From the NCBI GenBank assembly GCA_031266095.1, contig JAISBR010000180.1, positions 1 to 11,617 of the forward strand: DNA of 11,617 bases, in the 5' to 3' direction. The DNA is from Treponema sp. (GTDB lineage Bacteria > Spirochaetota > Spirochaetia > Treponematales > Breznakiellaceae). Numbering within the stretch: the stretch's first letter is position 1; every line of letters starts with the position of its first letter. Position numbers and translations under genes: made by a program. Under the pieces are notes generated by a model. That model did no database searches. It saw only the letters and a program-made list of their open reading frames with translations, and was not told the origin of the DNA. Positions 7,091-11,617 of this stretch are shown here, one piece after another.

Positions 7091-7117
7091 ATAGGGATAT
7101 GTTTTTTCCTGAAAAAT

Positions 7118-7147
7118 TTGCCGTTTGCCCCCATATTTTCGTATATT
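7118..7147 (+). promoter_or_regulatory. Promoter candidate for coiled-coil gene pair
   Basis: TTGCCG (7118-7123), an 18-nt spacer and TATATT (7142-7147) are followed by a leader of about 60 nt to the GTG codons at 7212/7214. It is divergent from the recO promoter within a 155-nt intergenic region. Several AT-rich -10 alternatives overlap (7142-7153), so the exact box is uncertain. Confidence 0.4.
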
Positions 7148-7200
7148 AATAATAATGTCGGTGAATAGCGTTTCGCGGCGCATCGTGATTTCAGCGGCGG

Positions 7201-7206
7201 AAGGAG
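7201..7206 (+). promoter_or_regulatory. Shared Shine-Dalgarno for two reading frames
   Basis: AAGGAG is followed by TATCT and then GTGTG. The GTG at 7212 is 5 nt away (frame A) and the GTG at 7214 is 7 nt away (frame B). Both spacings are acceptable, so one ribosome site could feed both overlapping genes. Confidence 0.6.
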
Positions 7207-7211
7207 TATCT

Positions 7212-7769
7212 GTGTGGCGAAAAAAAATATTCTTGGTTTTATCAAAACCCCTTGCCGGTTTGCTTTTGCTGCGGGCCTTGTGCTGGGGCTTGCCCTTGCC
7301 GCTATATTCTTTGGAATCAGGGCAAACGGTGAGCGGGAGCGTCTCAGAGAACGAGCTGTCCAGGTTGATAGAGATCTCGAATCAGCTCGTCGATCTCAAC
7401 GAGAAGCTCAGGAGCGAGCTGGAAGACTCGCGGAAGAACTCGAAGAGCTTGCAGGATACGCTCGGGAAATCGAAAGAAGAACTGGACGCATTGAGAACGG
7501 AATTGGAACACTTACGGACGGCATCGACAGCGCTCTTGAACACTCAGGAAAAATCTCAGACGGACTTAGCCTTGCTGCAAACAGCATTGACGAAAGCCGA
7601 GTCCTCCTTGACGAGCTTGGAGCAATCCTTCGCAGCCTATCGCCAAACCGCGGAACTACAGATAGCGCGCCTTGAAAAAGCCCGCGGCGGCTGGCGCGTC
7701 GCTTTTTTAGCTGCCTGCGGCGCCGCCTTGGCGGGAGTAATTACAGCGGCGGCAGTGACAGCGCGGTAA
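7212..7769 (+). CDS. Coiled-coil membrane protein, frame A
   Basis: Function not recognised. The 185-residue product from GTG 7212 has a hydrophobic signal-like N-terminus (about 5-33, ending LPLPLYSLES). A long Leu/Glu/Lys/Ser-rich coiled coil follows (about 45-160), with repeated LxxxLxxL spacing such as LRTELEHLRTASTALL. A C-terminal hydrophobic helix (about 166-182, VAFLAACGAALAGVITAAAV) ends the protein. It would span the envelope with the coiled coil in the periplasm. Third codon positions are GC-rich, as in neighbouring genes, supporting this frame as coding. An ATG at 7125 extends the frame, but it lies at or before the promoter -10 and has no ribosome site. The LRALC sequence does not satisfy a lipobox. 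From memory, similar small proteins occur in treponeme prophage-like regions; I could not check this. The DNA is shared with frame B. Confidence 0.6.
   Translation: MWRKKIFLVLSKPLAGLLLLRALCWGLPLPLYSLESGQTVSGSVSENELSRLIEISNQLVDLNEKLRSELEDSRKNSKSLQDTLGKSKEELDALRTELEHLRTASTALLNTQEKSQTDLALLQTALTKAESSLTSLEQSFAAYRQTAELQIARLEKARGGWRVAFLAACGAALAGVITAAAVTAR
7214..7675 (+). CDS. Coiled-coil membrane protein, frame B
   Basis: Function not recognised. The 153-residue product starts at GTG 7214, two bases after frame A, and lies wholly inside it. A basic N-terminus is followed by one membrane helix (about 12-33, FAFAAGLVLGLALAAIFFGI). Next comes a charged coiled coil (about 36-90, with RLAEELEELAGYAREIERR) and a less charged helical tail (GIGTLTDGIDSALEHSGKI). 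It reads like a small type II membrane protein. The Arg/Glu/Ala-rich heptads look natural, but third positions are less GC-rich than in frame A. It could therefore be either a second real gene or a long shadow. Its start sits at a normal 7-nt distance from the AAGGAG shared with frame A. The arrangement recalls phage Rz/Rz1 spanin overlaps, but no lipobox or phage neighbours are seen. Confidence 0.5.
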   Translation: MAKKNILGFIKTPCRFAFAAGLVLGLALAAIFFGIRANGERERLRERAVQVDRDLESARRSQREAQERAGRLAEELEELAGYAREIERRTGRIENGIGTLTDGIDSALEHSGKISDGLSLAANSIDESRVLLDELGAILRSLSPNRGTTDSAP

Positions 7770-7789
7770 TATCAGCTGCAGCGCGTTTT

Positions 7790-9142
7790 TTAGAGCTCCA
7801 ACGCAAAGATTTTGCTCTTACGGTTCTGATCGTAAACCCTGCGCTTCCGCTCCGGCAGGCTTTCCAGCGCTGCTTCCCTGAATCCCAGCGTCTCAAACCA
7901 GTCCTGGGTATGGGTGGTAAGCACAAAGACCCGGTTCATGTGGTTTTTGCGGGCCTTTTCGATAAGGAAGTTCACGATACGCCGGCCAAGGCCAAGGTCG
8001 GCGTAGAGCGGATCGGTGGCAATCGCCGCGATTTCACCCTGGCCCTCTCCCCAATCATGCAGGGCGCCGCAGGCGTGTATTGAGTCATCGATCTCGAAAA
8101 CCATGTAGTCGGCTTTCTTTTCCTGAATTTGTTCGGCGCTGCGCCGGATTAGAATTCCTTTTTGCATCAGAGGTTCCATCAGCCGCAGAATATCCGGCAG
8201 GTCTCTACTGTGGAAAGCGCGGATCGCTTCATATTTGTCCGTGTAAACCATGGTTCCCACGCCAAGGTTGGAAAAAAGTTCTTTGAGTACCGCCCCCTCG
8301 TTTCTGCCGTCGATGATATGCACCCGGTCAACCCCGGCCCGGCACGCCTTCAGCGCCAGTCTGAGTTCCCGCAGGGTCCGCTTCCGCGTGTCATCCGCTC
8401 CGGCAGCGACGTTAGCTGCAATTACAGTATCTGCCTCCTGAGGCGTCAACTGTACCAGGCTGCCGTCGGCCCTGGTCTCAAGATTCTGAGGCAGCTTGAA
8501 AGCATCTGTCCGCAGCCCTCCGTGCACCGAGACAATGAAGAATTTAACCGCCCCCAGTGCCACCGCCGCCGCCAGGGCGATCTCGTCACTGGGCACATTG
8601 TAGGGCCTGCCCGAAGGACTCCAGCCGATGCAGGGCAGAATAGGCACCATCCCCAGGTTCAGTACCCGGCTGATTGAATCGGTGTATATCTTGTCCACCG
8701 TGCCGGTATGTTCCATATCAACGCCGTCCACTACGCCCAAGCCCCTGGCCCGCACGAAATTCCCAATCAGTGCGTCCACCTTACTGCCCGAAAGAAAAGT
8801 CATAAACCTGGTCGCCACATGAAAAGCCGCCATCTCCACAAAAGGAATCGCCTGCGCCGTGGTGATCCTGGTCGGCCCCGGCAAATCAAGCGAAGCGGCA
8901 TAAGAGGAAACAAGACCGTGTTTTTGGAGCACCGTGTCAATCCACTCCTTGGCCCCCGGTACAATCACTACCTTGAACCCGGTCTGCGCCAACAGCGCCA
9001 GATCCTTCATCAAATAGGGAAACCCCGGATCCTCGGTTACTGGAAAATCAATTTTAAACACCATGGTGGAACCTTCAAAACGGCTCTGATAATGAAAAGC
9101 GTCACGGATCAGATCCACCTGGGATAAGGGGGCATTATGCAT
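7790..9142 (-). CDS. argA: N-acetylglutamate synthase (ArgA type)
   Basis: This 450-residue protein matches the two-domain ArgA layout (E. coli ArgA is 443). An amino-acid-kinase-like domain (about 1-290) is followed by a GNAT acetyltransferase domain (about 305-450). It would make N-acetylglutamate from acetyl-CoA and glutamate, the first step of arginine synthesis. The GNAT part is clear: EIAAIATDPLYADLGLG (acetyl-CoA loop), VFVLTTHTQDWFETLGF, and LPERKRRVYDQNRKSKIF near the end. In the kinase-like part VVIVPGAKEWID corresponds to the E. coli VVVYGARPQID region, but the early glycine motif (GGEA) is replaced by KIDFPVTED. ATG 9142 is chosen over an upstream ATG at 9271 because the extra 43 residues look non-coding and a -10 box lies 6 nt before 9142. 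There is no Shine-Dalgarno. No other arginine genes are nearby. Confidence 0.88.
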   Translation of the reverse strand: MHNAPLSQVDLIRDAFHYQSRFEGSTMVFKIDFPVTEDPGFPYLMKDLALLAQTGFKVVIVPGAKEWIDTVLQKHGLVSSYAASLDLPGPTRITTAQAIPFVEMAAFHVATRFMTFLSGSKVDALIGNFVRARGLGVVDGVDMEHTGTVDKIYTDSISRVLNLGMVPILPCIGWSPSGRPYNVPSDEIALAAAVALGAVKFFIVSVHGGLRTDAFKLPQNLETRADGSLVQLTPQEADTVIAANVAAGADDTRKRTLRELRLALKACRAGVDRVHIIDGRNEGAVLKELFSNLGVGTMVYTDKYEAIRAFHSRDLPDILRLMEPLMQKGILIRRSAEQIQEKKADYMVFEIDDSIHACGALHDWGEGQGEIAAIATDPLYADLGLGRRIVNFLIEKARKNHMNRVFVLTTHTQDWFETLGFREAALESLPERKRRVYDQNRKSKIFALEL

Positions 9143-9148
9143 AGAATA

Positions 9149-9178
9149 ATTGTAATATGGGGAAAAGGGCAGAGGCAA
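9149..9178 (-). promoter_or_regulatory. argA promoter, leaderless type
   Basis: On the minus strand TTGCCT (complement of 9173-9178), an 18-nt spacer and TACAAT (complement of 9149-9154) precede the argA ATG, leaving 6 nt between the -10 and the start codon. The -10 is the same hexamer as at recO and the geometry is almost the same. No ARG-box-like palindrome was recognised by eye. Confidence 0.45.
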
Positions 9179-9313
9179 GCAGGCGGGGGCAGGGCATAGC
9201 GCAGGGCGGCCTGTATATATATTATAGTAGAAAATATATCTCTCCGTCCCACACACCGCAAGATGTTCCATGTTCTTCTGCTAATGCACCGGGAATCGGC
9301 AGCGCGCCGCCGC

Positions 9314-9342
9314 TTGCTAAGCGGGAAAAAATCCGCTATTTT
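9314..9342 (+). promoter_or_regulatory. Lipoprotein promoter with dyad in spacer
   Basis: TTGCTA (9314-9319), a 17-nt spacer and TATTTT (9337-9342) would give a leader of about 20 nt containing AAGGAGG (9354-9360). The spacer holds an inverted repeat, AGCGG (9320-9324) and CCGCT (9333-9337), around an A-run, which could be a repressor site. The rest of the 9143-9369 gap shows only an AT-rich stretch at 9213-9240 with no matching -35. Confidence 0.4.
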
Positions 9343-9369
9343 GGAAGACAGATAAGGAGGCGCGGTTCA

Positions 9370-10167
9370 ATGAACGGCAAAAAAAACGGCAAGTCTCTTG
9401 CGGCCTTTATTCGTGGCGAGGGTTTAATACCCTGCCGGACCGGAGGTCCGATCTCTGCCGCGTGCTTGTTGATTATGGCGGCCGTGATGCTTATTTCCTG
9501 CGGGACCTCCCGGAGCGCCAGGCGCGAAATCATCCCCTTCCCAGAGGGAACTATCTGGAAATATACCGATCAGAGTGGAACCCGTTATCAGAAATTCTTT
9601 GCCGGAGGGGGCTTACTCGTTCTGGGCGATATAGTGGGAAACGATAATCAGTGGTATCAGGAAAACTCAACCTTATATTTTTCAATCAACAGCGGCTACG
9701 CCGAGTATATGGGGGAATTTGTCGACAGCCAAACCATCCGGGGCAGCGCCCATGACCTTATGGGGGAGACTTGGAATTTTGAGATGACCCGGGAAACCGA
9801 TCCCGCCCTGCTGGCGCGCTATACCCATCAGGAAACCTGGGAAAACGGTTCCATCTTCCCGCGCTTTACCTGGCCGCTCAGGGGCATTAACGAAATACGG
9901 GTCAGAAACCCCAACGCGTTTTCCTTATGGGTGGCTATCCGCGGCGACAGCGGCGGCGCCGAGGACGGCGGGGTAGATTTTCACGTACCACCCTCTTCCT
10001 TTAACTCGGTTTTTATTCCCGACGGCGGCTACCGAATCTATTTTGTCTTTTCCTATGAACCGAGGGTCCTGTACCGGGGAGATGGTTTTTACCTGGCGGA
10101 CTACGGATTTGAGATAGACGTGGTGCCGGACGATAACGGCAATTACGGTATACACCGCGCTAATTAA
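9370..10167 (+). CDS. Predicted lipoprotein of unknown function
   Basis: The product has 265 residues. The ATG at 9370 has AAGGAGG (9354-9360) 9 nt upstream; a longer frame from 9157 lacks a ribosome site. A Lys-rich N-region (MNGKKNGK) and a hydrophobic stretch (32-42) end in LISC with Cys44, a plausible lipobox for membrane anchoring. Residues about 14-30 (IRGEGLIPCRTGGPISA) are encoded by the dispersed palindromic repeat. They separate the charged start from the hydrophobic core, so the signal peptide is about 17 residues longer than usual. The mature part is rich in Trp, Tyr, Phe and Gly with alternating beta-like strands. There is an N-terminal half (50-155, with GTIWKYTDQSGTRYQKFF) and a C-terminal half beginning IRVRNPNAFSLWVAIRGDSGG that resembles a beta-sandwich. 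No enzyme motif was recognised. Confidence 0.78.
   Translation: MNGKKNGKSLAAFIRGEGLIPCRTGGPISAACLLIMAAVMLISCGTSRSARREIIPFPEGTIWKYTDQSGTRYQKFFAGGGLLVLGDIVGNDNQWYQENSTLYFSINSGYAEYMGEFVDSQTIRGSAHDLMGETWNFEMTRETDPALLARYTHQETWENGSIFPRFTWPLRGINEIRVRNPNAFSLWVAIRGDSGGAEDGGVDFHVPPSSFNSVFIPDGGYRIYFVFSYEPRVLYRGDGFYLADYGFEIDVVPDDNGNYGIHRAN
9409..9461 (+). repeat. Dispersed palindromic repeat, copy B (in gene)
   Basis: The copy starts ATTCGTGGCGAGGGTTTAAT, passes through ACCCTGCCGG and the perfect hairpin CGGACC/GGTCCG (9436-9441/9445-9450), and ends with TCTGCCGC. Positions 9421-9450 match the complement of 10307-10336 at 29 of 30 bases. It sits in frame within the lipoprotein signal peptide and adds no stop codon. 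Confidence 0.75.
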
Positions 10168-10213
10168 TGCCGCCGCAAGGCTTCCGGTCTTTCCCCTCAA
10201 GGAACTACATACC

Positions 10214-10333
10214 ATGGCGGAAACCCTGGCGGCAGGAGCAAGCGCGAACCTGTGGTTCGACGGGGTATGGACCTCGCCTTTCAATGAGCCTCTGCGGAGC
10301 AAAGCTCGGACCTCCGGTCCGGCGGGGTATTAA
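10214..10333 (+). other. Possible 39-codon ORF ending in a repeat
   Basis: An ATG at 10214 opens a 39-residue frame beginning MAETLAAGASANLWFDGVW and stopping at the TAA inside repeat copy C1. AAGGA (10199-10203) lies 10 nt upstream. Codons 1-28 have GC-rich third positions and a protein-like composition; the last eleven are repeat-derived. It may be the stub of a gene truncated by the repeat, or an accident of two degenerate repeat copies in tandem. It is too short to decide. Confidence 0.2.
10249..10279 (-). repeat. Degenerate dispersed-repeat copy C2
   Basis: Read on the minus strand, this gives GGCGAGG, ATACCCCG, TCG, ACC and AGG in the same order as the start of copies B and C1, with substitutions in the GTTTA segment. 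It lies 13 nt from C1 in the same orientation, so the two form an imperfect tandem. The assignment is by eye. Confidence 0.35.
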
Positions 10334-10350
10334 ACCAGACTTTCGAATCA
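10293..10350 (-). repeat. Dispersed palindromic repeat, copy C1
   Basis: On the minus strand it reads GATTCGAAAGTCTGG, TTTAATACCCC, GCCGG, then the perfect CGGACC/GGTCCG hairpin (10307-10321) and GAGCTTTGCTCCGC. The 30-nt core (10307-10336) differs from copy B at one base only. It lies in the 269-nt gap between the lipoprotein and rubrerythrin stops. A further 7-bp inverted repeat, CTGTCCG (10355-10361) with CGGACAG (10379-10385), follows it. Confidence 0.75.
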
Positions 10351-10436
10351 ACGTCTGTCCGCAGAGCAGATGACTTTACGGACAGGCGCCGACGTATTAG
10401 TCTTTTCTTCATTTTACGCCGAAAACACGGATGAAA

Positions 10437-10976
10437 TTAGAAATACCGCTTCAGCAGTCCCTGGAAGCCAGCGCAGTGGCGGGCTTCGTCACGGGCCATT
10501 TCGTGGACCGTGTCGTGGATGGCGTCCAGTCCCTTTTCCTTGGCGCGCTTGGCGATATCGGTTTTGCCGGCGCAGGCGCCGTGTTCAGCCTCAACACGCA
10601 GTTCAAGGTTTTTCTTTGTACTGCTGGTGATTACCTCTCCCAGAAGTTCGGCGAATTTGGCGGCGTGTTCAGCTTCTTCGAAAGCATAGCGCTTGTAGGC
10701 CTCGGCGATTTCGGGATAGCCTTCCCGCTCAGCGACCCGGCTCATGGCCAGGTACATTCCCACTTCACAACATTCACCATTGAAGTGAGCCTGCAGGTCT
10801 TTCACGATGTCCGCGTCCACGCCTTTGGCAACGCCAACCACATGTTCAGAGGCAAAAGCCCCGCCCGCAGTCTGCTCCTTGAATTTAGAAGCCGGGGCCT
10901 TGCATTGGGGGCACGCATCGGGAGCGCTGTCGCCGGTGTGGACATAGCCACAAACTGTACAAACCCATTTTTTCAT
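10437..10976 (-). CDS. rbr: Reverse rubrerythrin (peroxide reductase)
   Basis: This 179-residue protein has a rubredoxin-like iron site at the N-terminus (Cys6/Cys9 and Cys22/Cys25 in CTVCGY and CPQCK). A four-helix ferritin-like diiron domain follows, with Glu68, EEAEH (100-104) and DEARH (163-167) as likely iron ligands. The domain order is reversed relative to classical rubrerythrin, as in clostridial reverse rubrerythrins that reduce hydrogen peroxide with electrons from NAD(P)H via small carriers. It acts in the cytoplasm as an oxidative-stress defence in anaerobes. GGAGAG (complement of 10983-10988) lies 6 nt before the ATG. The gene follows perR by 25 nt on the same strand, so it is probably co-transcribed and PerR-controlled. 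Confidence 0.9.
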   Translation of the reverse strand: MKKWVCTVCGYVHTGDSAPDACPQCKAPASKFKEQTAGGAFASEHVVGVAKGVDADIVKDLQAHFNGECCEVGMYLAMSRVAEREGYPEIAEAYKRYAFEEAEHAAKFAELLGEVITSSTKKNLELRVEAEHGACAGKTDIAKRAKEKGLDAIHDTVHEMARDEARHCAGFQGLLKRYF

Positions 10977-11001
10977 TTTTTACTCTCCATTTCCATAAAA
11001 T

Positions 11002-11442
11002 TTAACGGCCTAAGGCCGTGTTTTCCTGTTTGACGGAATATTTTCCGTGATTTTCGGTACAATCGTTACATAAACCATAAAACAAGGTCTTTCGCTTATC
11101 AATAGTACATCCTGGTATTTCAATTGAAAGTCTTGTGTTTATTTCAGAACTAATTTCTTCTCCAAGATCAAGCACGGCGCCGCAGCATTCACATATAAAG
11201 TGAGGATGAGGTTCCGCCCGGCCGTCAAAACGCTCCTCTCCCTTAATCACCCCAACGGAAATCACCTTGCCTTCCTGCCGGAAGATATCGATGTTCCGGT
11301 ACACTGTCCCCAGGGAAAGATCGGGAATAGCCGGTTTGAGCTTGCCATAGATCCATTGGACGCCGGGGTGGGATTTAGTCGACTGAATCACCCGCAGAAT
11401 CGCGTCCCGTTTACTGCTGTGTTTTCTCAGTATTTTTCTCAT
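11002..11442 (-). CDS. perR: PerR-type Fur-family peroxide regulator
   Basis: This is a 146-residue Fur-superfamily repressor. The winged-helix recognition region is LSLGTVYRNIDIFRQEGKV (42-60). Regulatory metal ligands of B. subtilis PerR have counterparts: His25 (HPGVQWIY), Asp73 (RFD), His79 and His81 (HPH), and Asp92 (VLDL). The RFD aspartate and paired histidines favour PerR, which senses peroxide by metal-catalysed histidine oxidation, over Fur. The structural zinc site is Cys84/Cys87 and Cys125/Cys128. The ATG at 11442 has no clear Shine-Dalgarno, only TAGAG, and lies 9 nt after the -10 box. It heads an operon with reverse rubrerythrin, the classic target of such a regulator. Confidence 0.88.
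   Translation of the reverse strand: MRKILRKHSSKRDAILRVIQSTKSHPGVQWIYGKLKPAIPDLSLGTVYRNIDIFRQEGKVISVGVIKGEERFDGRAEPHPHFICECCGAVLDLGEEISSEINTRLSIEIPGCTIDKRKTLFYGLCNDCTENHGKYSVKQENTALGR
11005..11019 (-). promoter_or_regulatory. Hairpin at perR end, possible attenuator
   Basis: ACGGCC (11005-11010) and GGCCGT (11014-11019) form a tight GC hairpin within the last perR codons. On the minus strand it is followed by TTAAATTTTATGG. It could reduce read-through from perR into rubrerythrin or protect an mRNA end. The T-tract is interrupted, so strong termination is unlikely. Confidence 0.3.
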
Positions 11443-11451
11443 CTCTATTTA

Positions 11452-11480
11452 ATAATAATAACTATTATTGATTTTGTCAA
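11452..11480 (-). promoter_or_regulatory. perR promoter with Per-box-like operator
   Basis: On the minus strand a consensus TTGACA (complement of 11475-11480), a 17-nt spacer and TATTAT (complement of 11452-11457) precede the perR ATG by 9 nt. Overlapping the spacer and -10 is a perfect 7-2-7 dyad, AATAATA and TATTATT (11454-11469). This is close to the AT-rich 7-1-7 Per box of Gram-positive PerR. A repressor bound there would block polymerase, implying autoregulation. Confidence 0.65.
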
Positions 11481-11497
11481 ACAAATTTTTTTCTTTA

Positions 11498-11537
11498 TTG
11501 AGGCTGTTCCAAAACTTCAGTTTTTGGAACAGCTTCC
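11498..11537. repeat. Palindromic repeat, copy 2
   Basis: These 40 nt are identical to 6225-6264, including the stem GCTGTTCCAAAA (11503-11514) and TTTTGGAACAGC (11522-11533) and the 7-nt loop. Here it lies upstream of perR rather than between convergent stops, so it is a mobile or dispersed element and not only a terminator. It may end transcription from beyond the right edge. Confidence 0.75.
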
Positions 11538-11541
11538 TTTA

Positions 11542-11614
11542 AAAACCGCGGTTTTGTAGGACGTAGGCCGAAAAACCGCAAGAGCTTGTTCCAAAACCAT
11601 GCGCTTTAGCGCAT
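11542..11614. repeat. Nested inverted repeats at window edge
   Basis: AAAACCGCGGTTTT (11542-11555) is a perfect palindrome. GCGGTTTT (11548-11555) can also pair with AAAACCGC (11572-11579). GAGCTTGTTCCAAAA (11583-11596) is close to half of the 40-nt palindrome and can pair with its GGAACAGCTTC arm (11526-11536). ATGCGCT/AGCGCAT (11599-11605/11608-11614) forms a last hairpin. No coding signal is seen here. Confidence 0.55.
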
Positions 11615-11617
11615 AGT

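Noticed and set aside
7273..7286. LRALC in frame A as a lipobox, which would suggest a unimolecular spanin
   Set aside because: Leu at -1 and Arg at -3 do not fit even relaxed spirochaetal lipoboxes.
7770..7796. Terminator between the coiled-coil pair and argA
   Set aside because: A T-run (7786-7791) follows GCGCG, but the only stem is a 4-bp self-complementary GCGC pair, too weak to call.
8162..8677. 171-codon plus-strand frame
   Set aside because: It is the shadow of argA on the opposite strand, rich in Arg, His and Gln.

Overview
The window looks like chromosomal DNA of an anaerobic bacterium. My best guess is a spirochaete close to the termite-gut treponemes. That is inference from overall gene style: a PerR plus reverse-rubrerythrin pair, a lipoprotein with a loose lipobox, and small coiled-coil membrane proteins. 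No marker here is decisive. Base composition is roughly balanced to slightly GC-rich by eye. No rRNA, tRNA, CRISPR array, transposase or integrase was seen.

Layout. 1-306: non-coding, with nested hairpins and terminators beyond hflC. 307-2267 (-): hflK-hflC membrane SPFH pair with a 1-base overlap. 2268-2608: non-coding, with a degenerate dispersed repeat and a promoter. 2609-4876 (+): tightly coupled three-gene lipid cluster (diacylglycerol-kinase-like lipid kinase, PlsC-type acyltransferase, HAD-IB phosphatase). 4877-5031: strong promoter and a dispersed palindromic repeat in the leader. 5032-6222 (+): radical SAM/SPASM protein. 6225-6264: palindrome between convergent genes. 6277-7056 (-): recO. 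7057-7211: divergent promoters. 7212-7769 (+): two coiled-coil membrane proteins read in different frames of the same DNA, starting 2 nt apart behind one Shine-Dalgarno. 7790-9142 (-): argA-type N-acetylglutamate synthase. 9370-10167 (+): lipoprotein whose signal peptide is interrupted in frame by the dispersed repeat. 10168-10436: more copies of that repeat. 10437-11442 (-): perR-rubrerythrin peroxide-defence operon. 11443-11617: perR promoter/operator and a palindrome cluster.

How the genes work together. The lipid trio probably acts on phosphatidic acid or phosphatidylglycerol-phosphate metabolism. PerR should repress itself and rubrerythrin until peroxide appears. HflKC is a membrane scaffold and RecO a housekeeping repair protein.

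Three observations stand out. (1) A dispersed, RPE-like palindromic element has invaded the signal peptide of a lipoprotein; two copies share 29 of 30 bases in inverted orientation. (2) The overlapping coiled-coil pair looks like genuine dual coding. (3) Several genes (recO, argA, perR, perhaps the lipid kinase) have a -10 box 5-9 nt upstream of the start codon and no Shine-Dalgarno, suggesting leaderless transcripts.
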